NCBI GenBank assembly: GCA_028583605.1
Contig: CM053327.1
Span: 46,874,356 to 46,938,355, forward strand
DNA: 64,000 nt
Direction of reading: 5' to 3'
Source: Dastarcus helophoroides
Taxonomy: Eukaryota; Arthropoda; Insecta; Coleoptera; Bothrideridae
The notes below the pieces were generated by a model. That model made no database searches and was not told the origin of the DNA. It worked only from the letters and a program-made list of their open reading frames with translations. A program made the position numbers and the translations under genes. Below are positions 1 to 10,277 of the stretch, one piece after another. The stretch's first letter is position 1, and every line of letters starts with the position of its first letter.

Positions 1-426
1 CCCAACGTCGCCCTGACATTCCGTTCCAAACTTGACGATTATCTCAACAATCACACCATCATATTTACGGACGCTTCTAAAAAAGACAACAGAGTGGGTA
101 TGGGCATTCACATACCACAGCTTGAATTCGCCTTCACCGCCCGTCTACCAAATCAAGCTCAAATCTGCACGGGCGAAATTTGTGCTATCAACCAAGCCGT
201 CATCATAGCCATAAATAAGAAAATTAAAAAAGGCATCATATTCTCAGATTCCTTAAGCGCAATACAAAAACTTTCCAAGACCAGTTTAGATGCGAAGGAC
301 GACTACATATCTCTCTCAACCAAAAGAACAATACTAATCGCTAATGAAATGGGATGTGACATTAAACTCTGTTGGATACCCGGTCACAGCAAAATAATGG
401 GAAATGAGACGGCAGATTATCTAGCC
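1..426 (+). pseudogene. Non-LTR retrotransposon ORF2, RNase H domain (5' part, interrupted)
   Basis: The frame is open from base 1 and encodes an RNase H domain of a non-LTR retrotransposon. The acidic set can be read in order: TDAS near base 70, the GEI glutamate near 174, SDSLSA near 247, PGHS near 381, and NETAD just before the break. The N-terminal endonuclease and RT lie outside the window. The frame is cut at 426 by a hAT insertion and resumes at 3469 in the same reading sense, ending at a stop at 3948-3950. An RNase H followed by a Cys-His knuckle is typical of I/R1-type elements; the exact clade is uncertain. Apart from the insertion this piece shows no stop or frameshift, so it was probably coding when the hAT arrived. 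Confidence 0.85.
419..426. repeat. 8-bp target site duplication, left copy (ATCTAGCC)
   Basis: ATCTAGCC at 419-426 is repeated exactly at 3469-3476 on the far side of the hAT element. Eight base pairs is the hAT superfamily TSD length. The octamer lies inside the RNase H reading frame. Confidence 0.95.
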
Positions 427-1186
427 CAGGGCTTCTTAAACTGTGGGTCGCGACCCCCAGGGGGGTCGCGAGACTACTGAAAGGGGGTCGCAAAGATCTG
501 ATACTTTTCAATCATTATAAATAAAATTTTAAAATTAGTATACACACTACGTACAAATATAAATACAAATAAAAATCATACAAAATACTATTGTAGTTTT
601 ATTATAACTATTTTTTGAAAAAAGTGGCAATGCAAAACTGTTATGTAGGGCCTATAAATGAAAATATGGAAGTAGCATTTAAAATAATAAATACAACGCG
701 CTCCTCGATTTTCAACTGAACGTTCGACATTGATGTCTGGCCGCCGGCGTCAGTGTTTGCAAGGTAACTTAGTGATTATAAGTACCCAGACGCCGCGTCG
801 CCTTACAGCTTACACATATATACAATATATACAATACGGAAGCATAATCAAGCTAGGCTAGGCGAATCGGCATATTATTTTTATAAAAGAATAATAAAAA
901 AAATTAAATGAAAGCTTCTTTTTCGGCGTCTTTGTGATACGGTGCCTTTGTGCGCTGCACACTTTGAACACGCCATGCGTCGGGGTTGATCTGATCGTAA
1001 TTTGTTGTCATTGCACTGGTAAAGATTCGAGTGTAGTTATTTTTCTGTTTGTACTTCAGTTTGGACTCAACTTTGTCTTCGTAGTGACATGTGTGTATTT
1101 ACTGTGTAATTTTCAGTTGGTGTTTTTAATTATTACGTTAAAGTTCAACTACATTTTGTTTAATTATTTATTATTATTTAACCATC
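427..1186 (+). other. hAT 5' non-coding region
   Basis: About 760 bp between the left TIR and the transposase ATG. It holds the TIR, the GGGTCGCGACCC palindrome, GGGGGTCGC subterminal copies and AT-rich DNA. A short open frame at 934-1194 has no recognisable similarity and is probably chance. Promoter elements are likely here but I cannot assign a TATA box with confidence. Confidence 0.6.
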
Positions 1187-1914
1187 ATGGATAAATGGCT
1201 AATTAAAATTCCAACTAATAAGTCTGCCACGCCGTCACAACCAAGTTGCAGTGCTTCAAATCCGACTTCTAGCAAAACAAAAAAAAGAAAATATGACGAA
1301 TCATATTTGCAGTATGGCTTCACATGCTCTTCTCACAACAATGAAGAACAACCAGTGTGCTTAATTTGCAAAGAAGTTTTGGCTGCAGAAAGCATGAAAC
1401 CGTCAAAACTGCAACGACATTTGAATACTAAACATGCAACGTTATCAAAAAAGCCAATAGAATATTTTGAGCGTCTTTTGCAAACATCAAATAAAGAAAA
1501 GAACACTTTGGAGAAGTATGTTACTTTGAATGATAAATATCTATTGGCATCGTATGAAGTTTCGTATTTGATAGCAAAAACGAAAAAGCCTTTTACTATT
1601 GGAGAGCAACTTTCACTACCTGCAGCTATAAGAATGTCTGAAATTGTTCATGGAAAACAGTATGCTGCTGAAATTAGTAAAATTCCATTATCAAATGACA
1701 CTGTGTCCAAAAGAATTTCAGACATTAGCAACGATCAATTTCAATAGCTTCTTATGAGGCTTAAAGACAGCTCAAAGTTTGCAATACAACTGGACGAGTC
1801 GATAGACATTTCAAAAATGGCGCAGTTGTTACTTTTTGTAAGATATATTTATGAGGGAACCATTCATGAAGATATACTGTTTTGTCGTCCTCTGGAAGGT
1901 CATACTCGTGGAAA

Positions 1915-1957
<43 letters not shown>

Positions 1958-3078
1958 TAAATGAGTTTTTTGAAAAAGAAGGATTAAATTGGAAAAATTG
2001 TGTTGGTGTGTGCACGGACGGTGCTGCAGCAATGACCGGACAATATCTTGGTTTTACAGCATTTGTTAAAGCTGGAAATGATCATATTACATTTACACAT
2101 TGTATGATTCACCGAGAGGCACATGTTGTTAAAAAAATTGCACCAGAATTAAACACTGTGTTTTTTGATGCAGTCAAAATCATTAACTTTATTAAAAGTC
2201 GAGCACTTAATAGTCGATTGTTTAAAAATTTGTGCATTGATATGGATTCGGATTATACAAGTTTATTGCTACATGCTGAAGTTAGGCGGCTATCAAGAGG
2301 TCGAAGTTTGAAACGATTATTAACTTTAAAAGATGAAGTTCTTATATTTCTAACAGAGCAAAATTCTAATTTGGCCGATTATTTTCAAGATAATTTATGG
2401 CTTCTCAAGCTATGCTATTTGGCAGATATTTTTGATAAAATCAATGATATGAATTTATCAATGCAGGGAGTCTGCGTTAATATGTTTATGTTAAAAAATA
2501 AACTTGAGGCCTTTGTTAAAAAAATTCTTATATGGAAGAACAGAGTGGAAAGTGGATCGCTCGAAATGTTTCCATTTACTGACGAGTATATAATTAGTAA
2601 CAATATTTCAAAAAAAGATACTCCTATAACAAAAATTATAGTTAATCATTTGAAGGATATGGAAGTTTACATGCATAGGTATTTTCCCAATGATATCGAT
2701 ACACAACAATGGATTTGCAATCCATTTTCAATTGAAATGGAAGAAATTAATTTTTTAAACTTAAAAGCACAAGAAGAATTTGCCGAATTAACAAGTGATA
2801 CTACCTTGCGACTTAGATTTTCTCAAGTGCCTGTGCATGAATTTTGGATAGAAATCAAATCAGAATATCCCCTACTATCGGAAATGGCAATGAACAAATT
2901 ACTGCCATTTTGTACAGTATATTTATGTGAATCAGCCTTTTCCACATTAACTTACATAAAATCAAAATACCGTTCAACTTTAATAAACGTTGAAAATTTA
3001 TTACGATCTGCACTAACTCAAATTGAGCCTAGATTTAATTATTTGTGTAAAAATAAACAATCACATCCGTCACATTAA
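1187..3078 (+). pseudogene. hAT transposase (BED finger, RNase-H-like core, dimerisation block), broken
   Basis: The product would cut and paste the element. Starting at the ATG at 1187 (MDKWLIK), a BED-type zinc finger is visible near residues 55-85 (CLIC, then H-x4-H in the HLNTKH stretch). Then come the catalytic-core blocks QLDES and CTDGAAAM, and a C-terminal CESAFSTL plus LRSALTQIEPRF block typical of ZBED5/FAM200-like hAT proteins. Two lesions are visible: an in-frame TAG at 1745-1747, and an expanded (AT)n run at 1917-1953 that shifts the frame from 2 to 1. After it the frame stays open to the stop at 3076-3078. The summed length, about 630 codons, fits the family, so little is deleted. 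Family assignment is firm; activity is ruled out unless the stop or the repeat length is polymorphic. Confidence 0.9.
1917..1953. repeat. (AT)n dinucleotide microsatellite inside the transposase
   Basis: About 18 uninterrupted AT units lie between the coding blocks that end in HTRGKD and begin with KVNEFFEKEG. It encodes alternating Ile-Tyr in either frame and is where the transposase frame changes. Confidence 0.95.
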
Positions 3079-3468
3079 TATTGTTTGATGTTAATAATAT
3101 GTTTTTATTAAAAAAATTGTTATAAAAGTTTATTTTTTCTGTTGAATATATAGATATAGTTTTATGTTTTCTTATAAAAAAATTGTTACAAAGTTTATTT
3201 TTTCTATTGAATAAATATATATATAGTTTTATGTCATTCTATTTATTGTGTTTTATTACGACCGATATCCCGTCAACGTTTCCAATTATATATATGTGAA
3301 ATGAATGGGTACGTATTCTTTAATCCTTATTTTATTTACATTGTAAAATAGTGCGATATTACATCTACATCTACGGTTAATATATATTTCATTATATGGA
3401 GGAGGGGGTCGTTTAAAATTTCCTAAGCTTGAAGGGGGTCGCTATATAAAAAAGTTTAAGAAGCCCTG

Positions 3469-3950
3469 ATCTAGCCAACGCAGCCTGCACCATGAACGTA
3501 CCGATGAATGTCAAACTGGACAAAAAAGAATTCCTTCCTATAGCAAAGGAAAAAATTAAGAGGGAATGGCAAGAGGAGTGGTCCAATTCCACAAAATATA
3601 AAAGACGCTGGTATCACCAAATTCAGAACAGACTACCCTCGACACCATGGTTCAAATCAGTACCCTTCATTGATCGAAGACATTTGACCACAATAATTCG
3701 CATGCGCACAGGACACTGTCTCACGAGTAGCCATCTACATCGCATCGGGATAAAAAATAACCCAAATTGCGAATGTGGAGAAGTAGAGGATCTGGATCAT
3801 ATTTTCTTGGAATGTCCTCTCTATAAAGTCAACAATCGAGACTTTTACTCAGATATCGCAAAAACCGGGGTCACACTGCCGACTGTCCGGCATATTAAGA
3901 GAAGGCAATTACGAAACGTATCGCACGATCATCAATTTTTTATACCATAA
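3469..3950 (+). pseudogene. Non-LTR retrotransposon ORF2, C-terminal zinc-knuckle part
   Basis: Continuation of the RNase H frame from 426. The second TSD copy (3469-3476) restores the frame, with the protein running on from the ADYLA motif into NAACTMNVP. A C-terminal Cys-His knuckle of the kind found after RNase H in non-LTR elements follows (CECG then H-x4-C, about 3768-3813). The stop TAA is at 3948-3950. No other lesion is seen, so the hAT insertion is the only visible disruption of this part of ORF2. Confidence 0.85.
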
Positions 3951-4324
3951 CAACAAAAAATTGTAGCTAACCCAATAAGGGTTTATTCGGCATCGATGGA
4001 TAATAATATTCTTTAATTTCTCTTTATGTTTCAGATCCTCTTTTAGCCTCTTCGCTCTTCTACATTCTGAGGCAACTTTCTTTGTGAAGCCGCTCAGCCG
4101 TTGCCCCTGAGCGTGAAAAGTCTATCCTACGTTGTGCTATTTGTTTATTAACATTGCTATTATAACCTGCACCCCAAATATTTATTTTCAACTACTACCA
4201 AGAATTCAAGGAAGGGACATGGGTACCACCCAGGCGCCCTTTATTGGGCATCCCGCCCCAACCCAGAATGTGCTGGCCAATTATCCCTAAGGGATAAAGG
4301 CCATTAACGAAGAAGAAGAAGAAG
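3951..4324 (+). mobile_element. 3' UTR and (GAA)5 tail of the non-LTR retrotransposon
   Basis: Non-coding DNA follows the ORF2 stop and ends in GAAGAAGAAGAAGAAG at 4309-4324. A short simple-sequence tail in place of poly(A) is characteristic of several I/R1-type elements. I take this as the 3' end of the element; downstream DNA changes character. Confidence 0.7.
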
Positions 4325-4370
4325 TATACGTTTTTTAATCAGTGGGCTTTTAAATGTTAATCTAAGTTAA

Positions 4371-4615
4371 TCCAGATATACAAAAGAATTAGCTTACATT
4401 AAAGATGTTGCGATTTTTAATGGTTTCCCCGTAGAAACAGTAAACAGCATGTTAAGAAAATGTAGAATTAAAAAAATAATTCAGGATTGTTCTAAGCTTG
4501 ACCAATTTAAAGATAACATTCCTACAACCGTTGTGAAATTACCATTTCACCCGAATATCACCAATAAAATTAATAAAGTTCTAAAAGAAAACAACGTAAA
4601 AGTAGTGTACACAAT
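4371..4615 (+). pseudogene. Penelope-like element fragment
   Basis: An open frame from 4371 encodes an ELAYIKDVAIFNGF block, then a spacer, then VVKLPFHPNITNKI and NNVKVVY. This order matches the end of the RT and the linker before the GIY-YIG endonuclease in Penelope-like retroelements. The frame is truncated at 4616 by the large hAT-like element. No GIY-YIG domain is seen. The 140 bp after 8877 could be continuation (a frame reading SPYLGNSLTTFKPR), but the missing TSD there leaves this open. Confidence 0.6.
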
Positions 4616-4756
4616 CAGGCCCGTAACCAGGATTTTTTTTCGGAGAGGGCTGCGATCCTTCTGATAAAACTACCTAGTCTTTGTTTGCGTTTAGGTTAAA
4701 GCTAAGAAGCTACGGTCTAATACAACTTTACTATTAATATTACTATTGTATACAAA

Positions 4757-6140
4757 TACAAGTTGGACCATAAGTTATGGTACATAGAGTAAGAGTAGAT
4801 TTTCCGTATAAAAATAACGTGATTTAGCCACATTCACCTTTTACCAAAAGTTGATATTAACAGAGATACGGAGTGTCAAAGTTGAAAAAAAAATTGTGAT
4901 TTTTTTCGCCTAACTGATGAACACATTGCACTATAGACAAGAAATTTGTTATAGGGAGGTTTATTTGGTCAGGAAACTCTAATTTGCTAACAAATTGTCA
5001 GTAACTTATAGGTGGCGCCACCTGCGTGACCTTGTATTATTCTAAAGCATCATAAGTTTTTTGTGCCTTCATGTACACATATTTTAAATAAATATTTTTA
5101 TTAACCTTCATTTTTTGCGTAAAAAAGGTATTCTTTCTAAATGTTGATACAAGCAACCGTTTTCAAGATATTTGCCTTCAAAATTTGCCGGACGTTTATT
5201 TTAAGTTATGTAAATGTGAATTTTTCGCAGTAGGTTTCAAAATAGAAACAATAAAACTGACTCTAAAATAGTTTATATCAGTTTATATCATATTATTATT
5301 ACACATATTTTTTAAATTTCTAAAGCAAATTTAAATAAAATACCAAAACAAAATTTATTTTCAAAAATAAGTATGTGGGAAATGACCTTTTTTATGTAAA
5401 GGGGTTGTAGAAAATGAAAAATCTGGTTGTCCTTTATTGAAATGTATCTCTAAATATCTGCTTTGACCACCCATACTATTAAACTTTTCTTGTGCGGACT
5501 CAGAGATCATACCTCAGATTTCTATGTTAGAAAATAAATTACGTCTTAATTTTTTGGATTTTCTTTATTGAGATTTTCAAAATTTAGGTAATAATATTAT
5601 CAGCAAAGTGATATTTGACATAAAATAGTTTCAAAGCTGTCTTATGATTACTTTTTTTTCAAGCCTACTTCGAAAATTTAATGTCTTATTAATTGAAAAT
5701 CAAAGCACGTCAAGCTTTAAAGGCAAATATCTTGAAAACGGTTGCTCATATCAATTTTCAGAAAGTACACCTTTTTTACGTAAAAAATATGGAGAAATAA
5801 AATAACTCATTTAAAATTAATATATGTGGGTTCACAAAAAAGTTATGATGATTTAGAATTATGCGGGATAGCGCAGGTAGAGCCCCCTATCAGCTCTTGG
5901 TAATATGTTAGCAAATTAGAGTTTGTCGACTTAAGAAACTCCCTTGTGGCAAATTTCGTACCTTTATTACAATTCATTCCATAATAATACGAGAAAATCT
6001 AAATTTGTGTTTCAACTTTGACCCTCTGTATCTCTGATAATATCAACTTTTAGTATAAGGTAAATGTAGCTAAATCACATTATTTTTATTCGAAAAATCC
6101 ACCATTGCTTTGTGTACCATTACTTACGGTCCATCTTGTA
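4757..6140. mobile_element. Foldback element, Tc1/mariner-like ends, nested in the hAT-like element
   Basis: A long imperfect palindrome. TACAAGTTGGACCATAAG at 4757 is mirrored by CTTACGGTCCATCTTGTA ending at 6140, and arms of about 450-500 bp match along their length. Examples are GCAACCGTTTTCAAGATATT near 5152 against its complement near 5730, and the CAAAGTTG / CAACTTTG region. TA dinucleotides at both edges (4757-4758 and 6139-6140) fit a mariner-type TA duplication. Copy 2 of the host element lacks this segment, providing an empty site. No ORF. Confidence 0.8.
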
Positions 6141-6389
6141 TACTATAAAATATAAAAATACACCAAAAACATTTCTAGAGTATAACTCTTCTGACATTCT
6201 GACAAAGTAATTTAACAACAATGTTGCCTATTTATCCTAATTTAATTTCTAAATAAGAACAGATGTGTGGGTAAGATAATAAAATTACTCACAAAATATT
6301 CCTTTTCTAAGATTTTTCTTTGAACTGTCTTCTATAATCTGCACTTGTGTATGAAAAAAGCCTCTAGAAAGTGCTCTATTTAAAGACAT

Positions 6390-8470
6390 AGTTTGAAGTC
6401 AGCTGGAGAAAAACCTTTTTTTTTAAATTTTTTTCAAATTTCGATCAAATTAATAATTTTAACTTTTATCTCAAATTTAAAAATTGCACCCAAACATTTA
6501 GGATTTGGATATTCTTTTTAAATTCTGGAAGATTAGATGTTTTTTTTAAGTTCAAGTTTCGCGTCCAATTATTTTTCTAACTGGCAACAACTTCAATTCC
6601 CACGTTTTTTATTTTGGTCAATTTTGGAAATTACCTATCTGAATTTGCAATGTCGAAATGCATTTGATTCTTCCGAATTTCGAAAAAAAGTTTTTGCTAT
6701 AAAATTCTTTATCGTTTTTTTTGTAAGTTTTACCTTTAATCTTAAAATTTCGACCTTTTTTGGAAATTTTCAAATTGAATAAGATTTTTTGCTAAATGCG
6801 AAGTATATTAATACTTTTACTTTTTTTTTCAAAATTCAAAGTTTAAAATCTTGGTATTTACTTCAAACCCACAAATATTTTTTTCAACTTCGATTCTTTC
6901 TAGAAATCTAAAAATTTTGCCAAAATTTTTGTGAAAAACGACAGATATCGAAATTCTGAACTGAGTTTTTTGAATTTGGAATTTTAATTGGAAATGTCAA
7001 GAAAATTCTACATTTAGAGTGGACAAACTCGTTCTAAAAAAGTTTAATTATGACCCTGTTTATACTTAAAAATAACCAAAATTCATTATATCACATTTCT
7101 GAAAATATTAACTTTTTTAAAAACGTGAATTTCCGAACAAATTTAGAATATGTTAATTCTTAATGTGACCTGTTCGAACTCGAAATTTTTAGTTTTTTAA
7201 ATTTGAAATTTTAGTAACAAGTTGACATTTAGAATTAGTCTTTAAATCCGAAGAAAAAAGAAGCCATAATTTTTGAAAAAAAAGGTTTCAGGTCAAAATT
7301 TTCTAAAAAATCTATCATTTCCAGCAGATAAAATCTATTAACAAAAACTAATAACACTCAACATTTTGTCTTGAAACAAAATTCAAAAAATAAACTTTGA
7401 TATTTCCTGAAACTTTTAGTGTTTTTTCAAAATTTTTATAAATTAAATGTCTAGAAAGTCAGAATATTTTGAAAAAGTCTGAATTTTGAACCAGTGCTAA
7501 TGTAAAAATTTCGAAAAATAAACTTAAGTCAATAAGCTTATTTTTTTTCAAATTTTTGACTTTAATCTTGACATTTGTAAACTAGTCGTAAAAAGTTGTA
7601 AACATTTTATAAATCAAGTTTTTCTAAAAATATGAATTTAAAGTTAAAATGTCGTGATTAAAAGTAAAATAAATTCTTAATTAAAGTTGATATTTGATAA
7701 CTAAGATAGAAATTTCAATATTTTTTTGGAAGTTTTCACTTGAAATTCGAATTTTGAGGGAAAAAGTCAAATTTTGAAATCGTAATCGAAATATAAACAA
7801 ATCAACTTCATAATAAAAAATTTCGAATTGAGCTAATAAGTTTTTAAAAAATTTCTAAATATTTCAACTTAAAAATGCTCAAGTTTTCTGTAAAACTCGA
7901 AATTTATAAAAGAATCGACATTTCAGACATTTTTTTATAGTTCAATCCCCATGTTAGAAAAACTATAGAAAAAATTCATAAAAATAACTTATTAACAAAT
8001 GTCTTCTCAAAATAATGGCTTATAAGATATTTTGATTTTTTAGTAAAAAAAAAAAATTTATTCAAAAACCGAATTAAAAATTAAAATTTTTAAATTCCAA
8101 AACTGTAAAACTATTATTACAAAATACAAGTTTTTCTCAAAATTTGGTGTAAAATCTCCAAAAATCGCTTGTATAAATTTCCAGTTCTTCCCAAAATTTG
8201 AATTTTTTTTTTAAATAGGAAATAGGAATAGGAAATTTAAGCTTGAAAAACTTGCAAATTTAACATTATTTTAACAAAATTCAAAACGTAAGATTGAAAT
8301 TTCAAATAAATAAAAAGAAATTTCAAGAAAAGTTTAAATTTTTCTAGCAACGAAATCTCAGATTAAAATGTCAAAATTTTGAAAAAAATTCGAATGTGTT
8401 TAAGGTAAAAATTTTAAGGTTTAGGGCGAAAATTCGAGAATGAACTCGAAATTTTAAGAGCTTCTTCATT
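6390..8470. repeat. AT-rich degenerate TTTCGAC/GTCGAAA tract (inside hAT-like copy 1)
   Basis: Low-complexity DNA made of endlessly varied pieces such as AAATTTCGACTTTTTTCAAAATTTC. No gene. Homologous, inverted, to 57840-59700. Confidence 0.75.
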
Positions 8471-8877
8471 TGAAAATGTTATCCTACTTCTGAATATCCT
8501 GAGTATAACCTAAAATCTATTATTTTTTCTAATTTCGACTGAGATATTAAAATGTTTTTTTTTTTTGTTAATCGTTAGTTTTGGCCTGTTAATGCATTAG
8601 AGTATTTTACCTTTTTGGTGCCTTCTTTAGCTTTCCGTTTTTGCCTAATTTAACATTTTGCTCATCTTTTTACCTTGTTTGATTGTGCTTAAAATCCGGT
8701 CTCTAATAAAAAGAAATGGCACCAAAACATCCTTGCATTTCGGTACGAAAACAAAATGATCCATTAAAAATGGTTCTTTAAAAGGTCGCATATCTGGAAA
8801 ATTCAGTTCTGTGAAGTTAAAAAATTTCGGCGGGGAGGGGCTCCAGCCCCCTTAGCCTGTCCCTGGTTACGGGCCTG

Positions 8878-9020
8878 AGTCCATATCTTGGAAATTCTCT
8901 AACAACTTTTAAGCCACGCTCTCACCTTCTCCTACAGCGATCTTGGTCGCGCCTCGTTTCCACGCAATTACCGCTCACAATTCTAGCTCGATCCTTTGAA
9001 AAGGGATATTATCACTTAAC
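8878..9020. other. Short interval between two hAT-like elements
   Basis: About 140 bp. A plus-strand frame reads through SPYLGNSLTTFKPR, which could be Penelope-like, but it is too short to decide. Confidence 0.3.
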
Positions 9021-10019
9021 CAGTGGCGGCTGGTCTTAAAGAGCGCAAGAGCGCGCGTTCCTGGTGAAATGAGCGATCTATTCTTTTCTGTTTAATGTAA
9101 AAGACTTGGATTTACAACATTTTTAAACATAAAATAATGATATACTAATTAATTAATAGTACTTATGAATGATCTGGAATAAAGTACGTAAATGTTTGAT
9201 TCCATTATATTAAATATTATAAGAAAATTTGAATAAGTTGGTACGCTCAGAATTATGTATCTAGCGTGACTGTCGTGCAATGCCTATCAATCGCCTCCAC
9301 GAGAGACGGAGAAATAAACTAGAAAACACCACCTTAAAGCTAACCCGGGGTACGCCGCTACGCGCTTATGCGATATTGCCAAATGGTGAGTACGAGTCAG
9401 AGTTTGGAGTGTATATTTACGGTTTACAATGCTAAATGCGTAGGTGTCGGCTGATTTGATCGCCATCGTTAATTGTGTCGCTTATAGGCCTAACTGCCAA
9501 TAATACCGCTATTAACAAATAGATGGCAGTACCCATTCTAGGGTCTAATTATTAATTTCTAAATTTGGATTTAAACAATTTTGATGAGAAAGTAATGAAT
9601 ACTTTATTTCTTTAAAATATTTTAAAGAAGATTTTGTTTAAAAAATATGTTTTTTGTATAGTTTAATTAGAAATTTGTAATAAAATATATTTTATTTTCA
9701 AATGCAGTTTTCATGAAAAAATTATATAATTTTATTCCTATGAAAGCAAACAATTTTAATTAAATAATCCAGAGCCCTAACGACGTGCAACCGTACAGAG
9801 TACTTTAAAGGGGCTCAGAAATGTCGATAATTTTTTTTGTACTCGATAAAAATAATTTAGAGATGATGACCCAAAAATATTTTGTAGGTGATAAGACGTT
9901 AATTAAATTTAGTTCGTAAAAATACTATTAAATATCACACCTTTTGTATCACTTTTGTTTCTGTGCTATGGCACTGGAGTCACCTAAACTACAAATTTTT
10001 TGCGTCTGCGCCGCCACTG
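9021..10019 (-). mobile_element. hAT-like MITE, CAGTGGCGG family, copy 1
   Basis: Inverted ends CAGTGGCGG at 9021 and CCGCCACTG ending at 10019. Flanking octamers CACTTAAC and TACTTAAC match at 7 of 8 positions. It is about 1 kb with no ORF. Two other copies (49996-51044, 60575-61582) lie in the opposite orientation and share the interior, including the AAGAGCGC and GTCACCTAAACT regions. Confidence 0.87.
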
Positions 10020-10270
10020 TACTTAACCAATGCCCATTTAGCATAGACTCGAAATAATTTGTAAAAAAGTTGGCGAATAAAGCTAGTGTTTTGTTGTTTT
10101 GGATCAACTTGATTTAAATTACCCAAAATTAATTGATTAAATTTAAGGAATATAATTATTAAAGATATAATTAAGTTTACAGCGGTTGAGATTGGTGTGT
10201 TAGTCGTAGTCGATTAGTGTGTGATTACCAAGAAACGTGTTATATGCAATTAATTTAATCATTTATTTTA

Positions 10271-10277
10271 ACTTACC
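10271..10277 (-). promoter_or_regulatory. Candidate 5' splice site overlapping the stop codon
   Basis: On the minus strand the sequence reads ATAG|GTAAGT, a near-ideal donor, with the ORF stop TAA inside it. The same bases occur in copy 2 at 40328-40337. Whether it is used is unknown. Confidence 0.45.

Larger units (their letters stand above)
427..3468 (+). mobile_element. Complete hAT DNA transposon, ZBED5/FAM200-like transposase
   Basis: A 3042-bp element bounded by a perfect 16-bp terminal inverted repeat, CAGGGCTTCTTAAACT at 427 and its complement ending at 3468, with an exact 8-bp TSD. Subterminal DNA is rich in the decamer AGGGGGTCGC (near 482 and 3433) and begins with the palindrome GGGTCGCGACCC, a likely transposase-binding arrangement. 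The single internal gene (1187-3078) is a hAT transposase, now broken. Undecayed TIRs and TSD suggest a fairly recent insertion, though its own transposase can no longer be made intact. It sits in the RNase H domain of an older non-LTR element. Confidence 0.93.
4616..8877 (+). mobile_element. Large non-coding hAT-like element, copy 1
   Basis: Bounded by inverted ends: CAGGCCCGTAACCAGG at 4616, and the complement (CCTGGTTACGGGCCTG) ending at 8877. The interior is AT-rich and has no credible ORF. The same ends and interior recur in opposite orientation at 57104-60100, where a perfect 8-bp TSD supports hAT superfamily membership. Here the flanking octamers (TACACAAT and AGTCCATA) do not match, so this copy's flanks have probably been rearranged. 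It is longer than copy 2 mainly because of a nested foldback at 4757-6140. Confidence 0.82.

Noticed and set aside
934..1194. 86-codon ORF upstream of the hAT transposase
   Set aside because: Hydrophobic, no family resemblance, lies in the element's 5' non-coding region and overlaps the true ATG in another frame.
1761..2032. Minus-strand ORFs across the (AT)n repeat
   Set aside because: They are shadows of the transposase and of the microsatellite.
6537..6782. 81-codon ORF in the AT-rich tract
   Set aside because: Phe/Asn-rich product from low-complexity DNA; typical of chance frames here.
4616..8877. 8-bp TSD for hAT-like copy 1
   Set aside because: TACACAAT and AGTCCATA differ at most positions, so no duplication can be claimed.
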